Assembly (NCBI GenBank): GCA_028274465.1
Contig: CM051455.1
Coordinates: forward strand, 101,740,942 to 101,804,941
DNA: 64,000 bases
Direction of reading: 5' to 3'
DNA from: Plantago ovata
Taxonomy: Eukaryota > Streptophyta > Magnoliopsida > Lamiales > Plantaginaceae
Shown here: positions 21,009 to 32,356 of the stretch, in pieces
How the letters are laid out: each line of letters opens with the position of its first letter
Numbering within the stretch: the stretch's first letter is position 1
Made by a program: the position numbers and the translations under genes
The notes under the pieces: model-generated
What the model was told of the DNA's origin: nothing
The model's database searches: none
The model's input: the letters and a program-made list of their open reading frames with translations, nothing else

Positions 21009-23180
21009 GGTAATTCATCATCATTCTTCACACAATTTTCTTGGACCTGTCAAGTGTTTCTCGCATCCAAGTGTTTGTGTCTCTGGTACCTGAATGTAAT
21101 GTGTTCTATTTATGATGCTAGAGTTGTCTTCGGAGTTGAGAGTAATTTAAATTTGAATTTGCATTACAAATACTGAGTGATTGGTGTTGCTTGGGACTGT
21201 TTGTTTGCGATTGGTATATATTTTAGTATTTGACTATTTGGTGAATACGTGGTCTACTACTCTACTTTTCACCTATTACATTTTTTGATGCCTGTGTTGT
21301 TGATCCAGTACTTATCTATAGATACACACTTGATGACCTGTTTGTTTTATAAGTTATAAAGTTTTGAATTTGAATGTTTGATTATAAAGGCAGCTGCTAA
21401 GGACCATCCGGATCAAGAGAAATTGCATTAGAGCTTTGTGCAATGTTGATACAGAAAGGAGGATTCCAATTAGAAAAGATGTAAGCATGCCAAATACATA
21501 CACATTACAATACAGGCCAGCCTCAAGATCCTCCTTTTAGCATTGGTGGTAATCTACCATCCCAGAAGAAAATCCTTGTGTTTTTGCTGAACTTAATTGA
21601 TATTCTAAGATTTTGCTCAGCTGTCTTTGTTCACATTGTGATTCTTGGATTGTGATTGTGTGTAGGTAGATATCTATTGCTCCGATTACTTTCTTGATTC
21701 GAAGCCATCAGCTGAAATCCACTTCGAAATTTAGGGTATGTTTTGCACATGGTTATCTTTGTACCTTTGGATTTTGTACATGTCATAACTTTGTGTTGGT
21801 CAATTGAATTGGGTGAATGTTAATTCTAGCAGGCTTAAATTCATTTTTTATAATTTTTCTGTGAAATATAAGGCCAATCTACCAAATAAATTCTCCCATT
21901 TTCTTGACTCGAAGGAAGAGCATTGTGTTTGTGACTATTATCAAATCAAGAAACCAGTTCTCTGATTTCACAGGTGATGGATAAACAGATTTTGATGTCC
22001 ATGAAAGAAAGAGATACATAAATTCCACTCAAATGGATTGCATTTCTTTTATTTATTAAGACGAAATCAAATTCAAGTTGAATTTATTTTGAGTATATAT
22101 GTATTTCACTTTTGCACTTGAAGTTGGTGAGTTCCATCTGGTTACTGAATGGAATCTAAAAATCCTTCAAATAGCTCAAGTTTAAGCTATAATTTCAAAC
22201 TAAAGTATGGATGGTTTTCCAAAGAGAAGTTGGTGTCAGGGGAATTAAATTGCTAAAAAGTATGCTTTACTGCTGACTGATTTGCTAGATCTCCATGCAC
22301 ATTTATCAATGCAAAGATGTATTCATCCTGCTTCCAGTTTTCACTATTGTTTATAGTTCATCTTCTTAACAGAATGAAATCCTAGCTTAATAATGAAAGA
22401 ATCTTGTTGTTGCATATCTTTTTATTGTGATTAATATATGGGCTAAAAACTTGGTTTATGTTTTTGTTCGCTTTTGTGAAGCATTAGATCAAAAGGGGAA
22501 ATAATCATATGCTTTACACAATATCTTTTTTAATTAGATGCTAGTTTGATACTTCTGGTATTATATGTTCATTATGAATTTTGCAGGTATTGGTTGGGTG
22601 GAAACTGCAAAGCAGCTAAATGGTCGGAGCAAAATTTAGTAGATATTAGGTTCACCCTTTGGTTTCTAAGTTTGAGTAGAGTTGACGCTTTTTGATCCAT
22701 TTCTGGTTGTTCCCTGCATTCTTGCTCTAAGGCTTTGTGTGTGTTAGCTTGTAAGAGCAACTACAGACCATGCTTATCAACATTTAAGTGTAAATCAAAA
22801 CAAAAAACATTGTATATGATGAGATTCTAAAACAATATGAATCACAATGGAGAGTGCGAAATATTTAGGTTGTATTTTAACAATTTTTTAATGATCTTGG
22901 TTTATTTTTGACATTTATGTTCACTCTAATCTTATTACCTATTGAAAACGTTAATGTTGATTGGGTGCTGGATTGGACATCAATTGTTGTGCCAGGTTTG
23001 GTTAGTCAGCTACGACCCAAGCAAGGTGAGTATTGGAACCACGGTGTTGGAGAGTATAGTCTCATTTATCTCTCTTATTTTCCCATCGATTAGATACTCT
23101 CCAGTCACAGATTTAATTCTGGGTATCCGATCTGCAAATGCATCCCTAGCCACTCCGGTATTAGATTACTCATATTTGTT

Positions 23181-23519
23181 GCGAACACAGGAACTAGCTT
23201 GGTGATTGGTTTTCTTGTCATTTTAGTGGTTCTTTGCTTCTGGATTCACCGGAGAATTAAGAAGATAAATGAGAGGAAACTGAAGCAGAAATACTTCAAA
23301 CGAAACAGAGGTTTACTATTAAAGCAGCAAATGGTCTCAAGCTCCGGGAGTGTACTACATGAACTGAAGCTCATGACTATTGAGGAATTGTAAAAGGCGA
23401 CTGATAACTTCAGCGAGAGCCATGTTCTTGGCAAGGGAGGACTTGGCACAGTGTACAAAGGAATGTTATGGGATGGAAGCATAGCAACTGTAAAGATCGT
23501 GAATATACTTGATGAGAGG
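23181..23519 (+). pseudogene. Wall-associated receptor kinase (WAK-like) fragment, broken
   Basis: The frame encodes a membrane segment (VIGFLVILVVLCFWI), a basic juxtamembrane stretch with KLKQKYFKRNRGLLLKQQ, then [25 protein letters not shown], whose GKGGLGTVY is the glycine-rich ATP loop of a kinase. This order is diagnostic of plant WAK/WAKL receptor kinases, which span the plasma membrane and bind cell-wall pectin. A TAA at 23391-23393 interrupts the frame exactly before KATDNF, where the family has a glutamate, so GAA to TAA is the likely change. A TAG at 23520 ends it before the catalytic lysine region is complete. The rest of the kinase is absent. It is carried inside Helitron A and is non-functional as a kinase. 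Confidence 0.85.
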
Positions 23520-23639
23520 TAGGCATTCTGTGCTGGAAGGGACTGCCTTAACTTAGTCCAGCAGTTGCAATCCTCCCATACATAGTCTATGTCCGCTTCC
23601 GGTTCCATTATTTCAGAGATAAAACTGCTTCCTCCTACT

Positions 23640-25030
23640 TGATTTTTTTTTCATTCAGTTTTATAAGAGTGGCAAAACATGTAACCATTCAGTCTCCTGC
23701 CGTTTTTTTTATCAATGAATGAATTTTGGTTTCTAAAAAAAACAGTATAATGAAGAATTTGATATTTGTAATGAAACTGGAATTTCAAATTGCATGTTTA
23801 AATATTTAATACTAATGGTTTACAAATACAAACGAGCCTAAGACATCCAACTCTCAGGTACTTCAACTAGTAACAACTTACAACTAATGGATAGAAAACT
23901 ACTACATGTCCACGTTAATTTTCGTCAAGTTTGAGGCAAGCGAACAAAGTTTTGATTTCATTCCACTACATTTGAAGTTGGAAAAAGCAATTGGGATATT
24001 GTATCATACAAAACGTAAATACATGCATAAAACTACTACAAGAGCTGTGACACAGTTTCTAGGTTGGTTTTGCCACTTCTTCTAATAAAACCCCAATACC
24101 ATGGGAACAAGAATTTATCAACAAATGCCAAACAACAGGAAATACAGAGTGTTACTAAGGATATTGGTGGTAAGTAAATTACTATATCAACTTTCATTTT
24201 TAATTTAAATACTATAACCATTGAGTACATATTTTATTTTTGTGTCAGTACGTTAAAATAATATTTACTAAAATTACAGGCCGACTACTTCGACACACAA
24301 ACCAGAAAAGGCGCGATAATCTTTTTCAAGAGATGTCCACACAAATATCAAACCATCCATAATACAACTGTGCATCAATAGTCTTTAAGTTACTGACACT
24401 GAATCCGGAGCAAAGACGACAATGATGGTTTGATATTAACAAAATAAAAAGTACACCGTCAGGACTCGATTATGTGAAGAAATACAGGCGCAATTTAGCT
24501 CTGAGGATAGAGAACCTGGGGATACCAGGGCCACTTGGAATTTGAACATCATCCATACTGTGGTATTGACATAACAGAAGGCATCGATGAAGCAAAATGA
24601 GAGGAGATAATGACGCACATGATAGTATATTCAACTGATGAAGAACACCAATTTACATGCGGAAGTTGCATTGCATATTTCGAAGTTGAATGTTTTAATA
24701 GTCTATGGATGTATCAGATGGTTTTTAACTCAACGAATGACTACTTTACGTACGTCTAATACCGTTCAATTAAAAAATATTCATCGCATGACTATATAAA
24801 CTATTTACATTTATAGGACACAGTTTCTGTTGAGTTTTATTACTCAATTAGTTATTTTTCCATTAGGTTCAATTATTCAGTTAGTTATTTTTTGTTTATG
24901 TTTGAAAACATTTTGTGACGACTTTTGAGTTTAATTACTCATTTATTTATTTACAAATTTTCATTTGGTTACGTTTAAATTAAATATGTGAACATTACAT
25001 ATATATCCATTATACGTATGGTTGACAAGG
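23640..25030. other. Non-coding 3' part of Helitron A
   Basis: AT-rich, with only short open frames on both strands and no recognisable gene fragment. It ends in the Helitron 3' hairpin. Confidence 0.5.
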
Positions 25031-25038
25031 AGAACGCT

Positions 25039-25078
25039 TCGCACGCGTAGCGCATGTCGCGTGCGACATAATTTCTAG
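25039..25078 (+). mobile_element. Helitron A 3' terminus (hairpin plus CTAG)
   Basis: Nine-base-pair stem TCGCACGCG / CGCGTGCGA, 8-nt spacer, CTAG end at 25075-25078. The next base is the T of the following TCTATAATAA, the proposed 5' end of Helitron B, so the two elements abut with no intervening host sequence. Confidence 0.75.
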
Positions 25079-25100
25079 TCTATAATAACCCACAAATTGT

Positions 25101-25114
25101 CCACGCGCGCGTGG
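25101..25114. promoter_or_regulatory. Perfect 14-bp palindrome near the 5' end of Helitron B
   Basis: CCACGCGCGCGTGG, the same as at 20489-20502 in Helitron A. Confidence 0.6.
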
Positions 25115-25296
25115 AGGCTTAGTCGGTAACATTTTCCCCTACTTCGCTCGGTTTCTTTCCGAATTACGATCTTCCTCATTTACTGGACCCTTAAGCTTCT
25201 TCTCTTGAGTTGAGCCCATCATTCTCCATCATCTAATCTGCCGCTCTCTGTTCCTTCTCCTCCAAGCCTTCTTCACCATTCGTTCACTCCGCCCGC

Positions 25297-25482
25297 TTGA
25301 TTCGCAGAGGATATCTTACCAAAATTAATCAATTAATACGGTGTCTTCAAATCGTTCTCACGCTAACGGAGCTAGAGGGTTTCTCCGATCCTTACAATGA
25401 GCCATCGGATGTCCGCGATGAAGAAGAAGAAGAAGAAGAAGAAGAAGAGACTGAAGCCCCAATTATGTCAATTACGATTTAA
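25297..25482 (+). pseudogene. Exon-like acidic segment with (GAA)n, unrecognised
   Basis: A leader-like stretch (25120-25290, CT-rich) precedes an open frame whose end is a poly-glutamate run from a (GAA)n tract at about 25418-25450. The start used is not a good ATG context and the protein is not recognised. It is probably the captured 5' end of a host gene. The GAA tract may have expanded after capture. Confidence 0.3.
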
Positions 25483-26024
25483 CCACGACCACGGTTCGAG
25501 TCGGAGAAGAGTCCAATCTGATACTGGGTAAGCGAATCTTATGTTGGATAAACGTTTTGCGATGTGATTCAACCCTTAGTAATTTCAAGTATCTGATAAT
25601 TGTTCGTGCTACTTCACCTTGTTCTGAGAATTCACAATGGCCTAAAAGCATACTCCATACTTCACTGATTGGAATAATGCCTTTATTTTATTGAATGCCG
25701 CTTGGAATGTGTTAACAACATTGATTTGGTATATTAGATTAGATGATATTAGTTAAATACCACTAAAACTTTATGTTGCAATGGCTTATTTGAAGTAGAA
25801 ATTGCAGTAAAGGTGTTTGTAAAACCAACTTTAGATCAGTTTCAGCTTAAAATGAGCTTCAACTACCTGTTTTTTACTTGTAAATTTTAGCACAACAATT
25901 AGTATGCAAAGGTTTTGCAACAAGGCACTTAATTAGATCATGATTTTTGTAGCCTTCTCTGATTTCACATCTTTTCCAACATAACTGTGTCCTATCATCA
26001 TGATTATTGTTGTTCCTGTTTCAG

Positions 26025-26105
26025 CTTTCATATGGCCATTTGTTCCTGTGCTACCGATTGCCTCCATGCTCATCAATGTCTACCTATTAATTGGAACTGT
26101 TTTAG
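26025..26105 (+). pseudogene. Cationic amino-acid transporter (CAT-type) exon fragment
   Basis: After an acceptor-like TTTCAG the frame reads FIWPFVPVLPIASMLINVYLL, matching the conserved late transmembrane segment of plant CAT-family (APC superfamily) amino-acid permeases, where CPFVP..PI...L.N.YL is characteristic. Only about 27 residues are present. It joins directly to the MAP-kinase segment about 5 bp later, so two unrelated genes are fused at this point. Non-functional as a transporter. Confidence 0.72.
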
Positions 26106-26109
26106 GTAT

Positions 26110-26208
26110 GTGTATATGGTGTAAGAGCTCATGGATACTGATCTTCATCAGATTATTAAGTCGTCGCAGCCTCTTTCAAATGATCATTGCGAGAACTTTA
26201 TATTCCAG
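26110..26208 (+). pseudogene. MAP kinase exon fragment with nonsense codon
   Basis: The frame reads [30 protein letters not shown] and ends at a GT donor (26209), matching the plant MAPK segment [15 protein letters not shown] just before the catalytic loop. A TAA at 26122-26124 replaces the usual tyrosine codon. MAPKs are cytosolic/nuclear serine/threonine kinases. This is one exon only and lacks the catalytic loop and TEY activation motif. Its adjacency to the transporter exon inside Helitron B points to exon capture. Confidence 0.85.
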
Positions 26209-27030
26209 GTAGCGATTCTCTTTATTTCAATGTTATTGTGTTCATTTAGCTGTAATGTGTGTGAAACGTGCACTCTGAGATATAGTTGTGTCATGATTCT
26301 GCTTAATTTATTAAACTATGACATAAGGTCCCTGGGACATTTTCATGTATGGACTAAATAGGAGAAGGAATACTCCACTACTAACATTTATAACTCCGTA
26401 AGCTTGCAAACAGGAAAGCTTTTAATCTCGTTACTTGTAAGACAACATAATAGACTATTGCCAATGCTGCTAAAAGTTTGCTTTTATATCGTCACTGATT
26501 TGTCTGATGATGGAAACTTACATGTTGCGAGGAGTCTGTTCTGAGGGTGTTTATTATAATAAAAGTTATAATGTAATAATGGCAACGGTTTGGAGTGCAC
26601 TATAACGACAAACTAAAACAAGGATTTTACATGACATAGTTTTAGATTTTTTCTGCTTCTGGATAACGACTCTAGAACTGAGTTTGTGGTCCATATTTGA
26701 TTGTTTATTAGTAACCTTTTTCCTGTTTTAACTAGATGTAGGACGCGTTAAAGATACATATTTGATGGATGAATATTACTAGACTAATATCCAATAAAAC
26801 AGAACATCACCTGCTTATTCTCTCAGAAAATTTCTGTAATAATAAGCTTAGGTTTCTCATTTCAGTAATAATAAGACTGTAATTGAATGTAAAGTTATCT
26901 TGTATGGAAGTGTGAAAATATAATGTTGTTATGTATCTTAGTTACATCATTGGGGAAGTTGGTCTATTTTGAGTAGTTGGAAAACAAGTTTTGTTTTCAT
27001 CTGATCTGCTTTCTATGTTTATACTCTATG

Positions 27031-27405
27031 TAGGTATCAGGTTCAATCCCGTCTCCTCCACCACTCAACCGAGCTAGGGTTCTCTCACTCCTGAAGAAGA
27101 AGTTCAACAACAGTTTCTCTCGCTCAACATGAGGGCGAAGTGGAAGAAGAAGCGTATGAGGAGATTGAAGAGGAAGCGCTGAAAGATGAGACAACGATCC
27201 AAGTAGAGGCTCTGTTTGGTCACCATCGTCGGCTGCGCTAGGGTTTTATTTTCCAGAATCATTTTCAGATTTATCTATTTTGAGTTTTTGATATGTAATA
27301 GTTCGATTTACTGCTTTCGGAACTATTATTTTGCTAGAATGACTTTCCAATCTAATGAGATTTTGTTGCTGGAATTATTGATTAAAAAAAAATATAGGTA
27401 TCAGG
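27031..27405 (+). pseudogene. RPL41: Processed retrocopy of ribosomal protein eL41 with TSD and A-tail
   Basis: At 27129-27206 the frame encodes MRAKWKKKRMRRLKRKR, then TGA at 27180, then KMRQRSK and TAG. eL41 is a 25-residue, almost wholly basic large-subunit protein, and here one arginine codon has become TGA. A leader (TCAACCGAGCTAGGG...) and a 3' UTR surround it. The copy ends in ATTAAAAAAAAATA and is flanked by TAGGTATCAGG at 27031-27041 and 27395-27405, a perfect 11-bp TSD. That combination marks LINE-mediated retroposition of an mRNA. It landed at the border of an exon already inside Helitron B. It could also be read as a short 17-residue peptide, but that is unlikely to act as eL41. 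Confidence 0.9.
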
Positions 27406-27504
27406 CTCCATCAAATGCAGCTCAAGCTAAACAGCAGTACAATTACCATTCGCAACAACAGCCTCTGCGACAAACACGTCAAGAGTACAATGCTGGGAAT
27501 AGAG
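27397..27504 (+). pseudogene. Glutamine-rich exon fragment interrupted at its 5' border by the eL41 retrocopy
   Basis: The open frame has APSNAAQAKQQYNYHSQQQP and further Q/R residues and stops at a GT donor (27505). Before the retrocopy came in, its acceptor would have been TATGTAG at about 27032, whose sequence is duplicated in the TSD. The protein is not recognised. It is probably a third captured host exon. Confidence 0.45.
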
Positions 27505-28454
27505 GTAATAAAATGAAAGTTGATTCAGAGAAAACTGAATTTTAGTTGTTAGTAAATTGTGTATTGGATCTATGTTTTGAAGAAAATTTTCTATGAAACC
27601 TTTCTTGTAGCCTTTCTTGTTTATCTTTTGTCTTGCTTTCTTATTCTATGATTACTTGTACTACAATGATATGATATGTCTGAATTTGCAGTGGTTTAGA
27701 TTCTTGATTCTATGAATTTTGGTGTACTTGAATAAAGAAACGCAACGCAAACCTTTGACTTTCAGTTTTCAGTTTCCCCCCTCAGTTGCACCAGAAGTAG
27801 TGATCTGTTGAAATCTCACTTGCGAAAACTAGCTCAGCTTAAGTTTAGGAATCGCATGGTGAATTCACTGATTTGGTCAGTGAATATTATACTAAATTTG
27901 TGTTATCAAAGCAAAAGATATCGTCTTTGATTCAATTCAGATTGAGACATAGAATTTGGCTATACAATTCCTTGATTTCATGCTTTGATGATTGGTCCGA
28001 AATGCTTGTCCTTCTCTATGCAGAAACAACTAAGATTACTAAATGGGCTTCTCATTTGAATGCCATATTTAAGGTTTGCTGGAGGAAGGAACGTATCTAA
28101 CTTAAATAATACAGTGAGTTGTCATATACGTGTGGCGAACATTCTATGTTCTTGGTTTAGTATAAGCCAATTATTGTACTTGATTTTGGTTATATGGTGT
28201 GTACAAAGACAAGCATTGATGCTGCTAACTACACATTTCATCATGATTAAGGTGTCCTGGAGGTCATTGTTAAAATCTTTTAGAATAAAGGCGGAGATTC
28301 GTGCAGAATCTGATAGCAGTGCTTCATGGCTTAACACCAAGTGCATTGTGGATCGGAATATCGGTAGTTTAGCTGGTAATTATTTCTAAATTTTGTATAT
28401 TTAGGTGTGTATTAATGATAATGTTTCTGAAAATACTTCTGTAAAGCAGAGTAG

Positions 28455-28555
28455 AAGGGCGGTTGTTTTAGTTTGCCAAGGTACTATGTGGTTCATTTGG
28501 TGTGCGAGGAATAAAAAATTATACAGAGGTGATAGGTGTGACCCAAAATAAGTGC
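28455..28555 (+). pseudogene. Possible relic of a LINE C-terminal (zf-RVT-like) segment
   Basis: The frame reads QGTMWFIWCARNKKLYRGDR, resembling the W.IW..RN..IF pattern found near the end of plant LINE ORF2 proteins. Only about 25 residues are recognisable, and stops lie on both sides. The LINE at 38.9 kb has VYALWMERNGIIF at the equivalent place. Weak evidence. Confidence 0.3.
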
Positions 28556-30266
28556 TAGATTTGATTAAAGTCAACCCTTGGCATTGGTTGAGTAAAAAAT
28601 GGTTGCTTAGCAAGATTGTATGGTATGACTTCATATTTTATGTACAACTAATTGTTTGAGTTAGTTGAAGCCAGCTTTGGTTACTAGAGTTGAATCAGTA
28701 GTTGTTGTCGTTGTTTAGTTAGTTGGTAATACTTTTTACTCAAGTGTTGGAGATATTAAAGCGTTCGGTTTATTTGTTGATGTTTACAGATTGTGGGGCA
28801 GCTTTTCCGTGCATATTTTGAGTTGGTTGTGTTTTACTGAATAAGAAGAAGACTCAAAATTTGAATTTATGGAGTTGTGTGATGTGGTTAAATTGCATTT
28901 GTCAGCGTCGGAGCCGGCTGCCTGGCTCTTTCTTTGGCTATGATTCTGCTTGCTTTGGTGAAGTATTGTGTTGGAGTTTCGCTAAAGGAGGAGGTATGTG
29001 AGGATTGATGGGTTCAGGTTTGTTGTGAACATGCATTTTTGTTGGTTTCGACTCAGGCAAATGAAGCTTCATGACATTTTGTTGTATCTATTTTGTCTTA
29101 ATTTAATCTTTGCGGTTATTGGTGATAGATGAATGTGTATGTTCGATGAAGAAATGTGTTGTGGTTTGCTACAACTTTGGGCAGCCTGGTGAGCTGTTTA
29201 AGGTTATACTTGAGCTTAGATGATAAATCATGTTCAAGATTGCGAGCGAGGAGGTGTGTGATGCGGCTGGGTTCAGGTTTTGTTGTGTAATCTCTGCTAA
29301 TGTTTTCAAATCTGTGCAGTGTGGTGACTTGAAGTTTTGTCAATCATTTGTTAATTTTCATTTTTGGGTATTTGGTTCACTGGACTGGAGCATACTTTTT
29401 GGTTGGATAGCATATGGCTTTGTATAATGTTTCTTGGTAGTATATTGTTATATTGAGTTACCTAAGTCACTTAAGTTTGTAGTAATTTGTGATGAAGTGA
29501 TAACCAAAATTACCTCCTGGCCAGCTCAAATAGGACTAATAGGTAATACATAGAGTACTAGATAGATAGATGATAAGGTAGTCAAAATCAAATTCCAACC
29601 TTGAACACTTAAAAACATGATTATTTTGGACTTTGGCGTGCTTAATTGAATTGGTTGTATGAGGTTAAAGCTTATTTCGTAGAAGAAGTGTGGTTGAGAG
29701 TGCGAGTGCCTATCAACGCTTTTGTGTATCCTCGTACTTGTAAGTTGTAACTTGCATAATAATTTTAATTTTAAGTAATAAATATTTTTGCAGCTTATAA
29801 AAAAATCATTTCAATTTCAAGGTATTGTATACTTGTATGTTTGTAACTGATTTTGAGCTATTGTATTTTTATGTTTCAACATTTGTTTTAGAATTAAACA
29901 TTTTTTAAGTTCATTACCATTGTATTTACGTCTGACATAGTTCTAATTTCTAATAAAATAACTGTAATCACGATTATAACGGTTTAAAAAGAATACGTGA
30001 ACATAGCACGTAATAACACGTGTAGCGTGTTACGCGTGTATAACACATAAATTACATGTCAGCTTTAGCAAATGTGACATTTAAATGGTTAAGTAACAAA
30101 CTGTGTGAATTAAATAGGACAAAATTGCATTCAAAATACAATAATTGTTTACGAGAAGACCATAGAAAAATGTGTGAAACGTATTACGCAAAATCAAGTA
30201 ATTATTGTAGAATTTTCATTAAATAGACCATAATAAAAGTACAAATTATTATCGAGAAAACCATAG

Positions 30267-30296
30267 CACACGCGTAGCGTGTGACTTAAGTTCTAC
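30267..30296 (+). mobile_element. Helitron B 3' terminus (hairpin plus CTAC)
   Basis: Stem CACACGC / GCGTGTG with GTA loop, then ACTTAAGTT and CTAC, next base T. The stem, the GTAG loop text and the 8-9 nt spacing match the ends at 25078 and 60835. The final C deviates from CTRR, so this copy may be unable to terminate normally. Confidence 0.55.
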
Positions 30297-30585
30297 TATA
30301 TATATATAGTAATTATATAGAGAGGCTAGCCTTTCCTATTATATAGGAAAGACCTGGTTTTTATACACAAAACCACTTATCAACCGGACCAGCGGTTTTG
30401 GGGAGAAATTAAACTGACCGGTTTAGTATAAATAGGTCAAAAAACACGCAAAATCACAGAAACCCTGAAACACATAGTTGAACGTGCACTGCGTGTTTTT
30501 CGCTTTTCTCTCTGCAAATCGATCAAATCTCACCGGGATTTCACCGGAAATTCACCGATCGAAGCTCCTCTTCACAACATATCAT

Positions 30586-30960
30586 CCGAAAACGCTTCCA
30601 TGGATGTTAATCAGGTGAATCAAGCAACAATCATCTGATTTCTATACGTTTTGCAATTCTATTTTGTTGTTTTCCTAATTCATCTCTATTTTTTTTATGA
30701 TTCAATGTTGTTTTCCTGATTATTCAACCGAATTGTGGTCGGAATTGATGTTCAAAACGTTCAGATTCATCCGAAAACGCTTCCATGGATGTTAATCAGG
30801 TGAATCAAGCAACAATCATCTGATTTCTATACGTTTTGTGATTGTATTTTGCTGTTTTCCTAATTCATCTCTATTTTTTCTGATTCAATGTTATTTTCCT
30901 GATTATGCAATCGAATTGCGGTCGGAATTGATGTTCAAAACGTCCAGATTCAACTGGTAA
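30586..30960. repeat. Tandem duplication, two units of about 185 bp
   Basis: Both units begin CATCCGAAAACGCTTCCATGG and continue with TGTTAATCAGGTGAATCAAG and the same downstream text through GTCGGAATTGATGTTCAAAACG. They differ at only a few positions by eye. Inside the left arm of the foldback-like element, right after a 5' leader-like stretch. Confidence 0.8.
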
Positions 30961-31542
30961 AATACTCGAAGCACCAAACTAAAACTTGTGAAAAAGGAAG
31001 CTTCTCAGATCTGGAAATTATTGAATAAATTGAATCAGGACAGCAAAATCCGTAAGTTATTATATACTTTAAGCCTTTCTGTTATGGCTTGATCTGTATG
31101 TAGTATGTTTGTGCATATTTTCATTTGATAACGACAGGTTATGGTTTTAAAATGTCGTTTTATGGTTTTAATCGACGTTGTTATAATACTTTTAAGCCTC
31201 GTTGTTGCTTGTTTTTAGTTTGTCTACTATGTTTCTGCATTTATTCATTGAATCGTGACGTGTTATTGTTTTTAATATGCATAGTATAGTTTTAAGAGTT
31301 GTTTTATGGTTAATTGCAGTTTCTACGGTAGTTTGATTGTTACCGTTCTAACTATAGTACATGTTACGCGTTTAAGGTCTCCTAGTTATGGTTTTATGTT
31401 ATGCTGTTATGCTTTTACACAGCACATTTATATGTTCATTATAAGTTATGGTTCTAGCAACGTTGTTATCGTATCTTACATTATTCGGAATGTTATGAAT
31501 ATATATTTAAGGTTTATGTTATGCTTTTCAATATGTTGTGTT

Positions 31543-31695
31543 ATGGTTTTAAGCAATGTTGTTATAGTATTCTACTTATTCAACATGCTTTTGTTCTAAG
31601 ACTTCGTGTTATGGTTTTAAGCAATGTTGTTATAGTATTCTAGTTATTCAACATGCTTTTGTTCTAAGACTTTGTGTTATGGTTTTAAGATAGCT
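31543..31695. repeat. Direct repeats of about 63-69 bp in the left arm
   Basis: GTTATGGTTTTAAGCAATG, TTGTTATAGTATTCTA and TTATTCAACATGCTTTTG recur in the same order twice in near-identical form, then the first motif starts again. They are local amplification of the arm motif. Confidence 0.75.
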
Positions 31696-32356
31696 TTATA
31701 AGACCATTCGTTATGCGTTTGAAAACTATTATTTTATATTTCTCCATATTAGAGTTTGAAGGACGCCTATTATGGTTTAAAGTATGATGGTTGTGGTTTT
31801 AGAAACTGATCTTACAGTATGTTTATAATTGGCAACTAGTTTATAATTGATTTAAGATTCTTACAGTTATACTTCAAAAAGAACTTGTTTTAACACCTAA
31901 TATTTCACTGGATGAATAAAATGCATGTAATTTCAACATTCTCATGATGTTGTGGTTTTAAGAATACATATTAATTATGGTCTAAAACAATGCCAGTTGA
32001 TTTTTTTATGGCTAACACTTGTTAAGCTTGTGAGTCATGTGGTTATGATTTTAAGTGCATCCGCTTATGGCTTGAAGGCATTTTGTTGTAGTTTGAGGTT
32101 TTGATTCTATGAATTTTAGTAATATCAGTAAATATTTTCATGTTGTCAACTGGTATATTCTTTAGGTATGTTGTTATGATTTTACTAGAACATGGTATGT
32201 TTTACATGATCGTATTATGGTTTTAAGCATGTAAATGAACAAAAAATTTAAAGGAATGCATTTTTTTCAGAAACAAAAGGATGAAGATTCATAATTTTAT
32301 CACCACTACCGTATGATGAAGATGCTAGGCTGACTACTATTTTATGAAGAGATGGA

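Larger units (their letters stand above)
20439..25078 (+). mobile_element. Non-autonomous Helitron A carrying gene fragments
   Basis: The 3' end is well supported: stem TCGCACGCG / CGCGTGCGA (25039-25066), 8 nt, then CTAG, then T, as required for Helitrons (hairpin then CTRR before a host T). The 5' end is proposed at TCTTTCATATATATTTAAAT preceded by A. It is supported by the palindrome CCACGCGCGCGTGG 50 bp inside, which the next Helitron also has near its start. The interior has exon-like segments with GT/AG borders and a wall-associated-kinase fragment, but no Rep/helicase. The 5' limit is less sure than the 3' limit. Confidence 0.6.
25079..30296 (+). mobile_element. Non-autonomous Helitron B carrying a chimeric set of gene fragments
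   Basis: The 5' end TCTATAATAACC directly follows Helitron A's CTAG. The palindrome CCACGCGCGCGTGG lies 22 bp inside. The 3' end has stem CACACGC / GCGTGTG with loop GTA, a 9-nt spacer and CTAC (a variant of CTRR) at 30293-30296, then T. It contains a transporter exon, a MAP-kinase exon, an eL41 retrocopy, a glutamine-rich exon and a possible LINE relic, all plus strand, with splice-site-like borders. No Rep/helicase. A second hairpin AACACG-TGTAG-CGTGTT at 30015-30031 may be a relic or older end. Confidence 0.62.

Noticed and set aside
27129..27179. A functional short eL41 peptide
   Set aside because: The TGA removes the last seven residues (KMRQRSK), and the copy is a processed insertion without its own promoter evidence.
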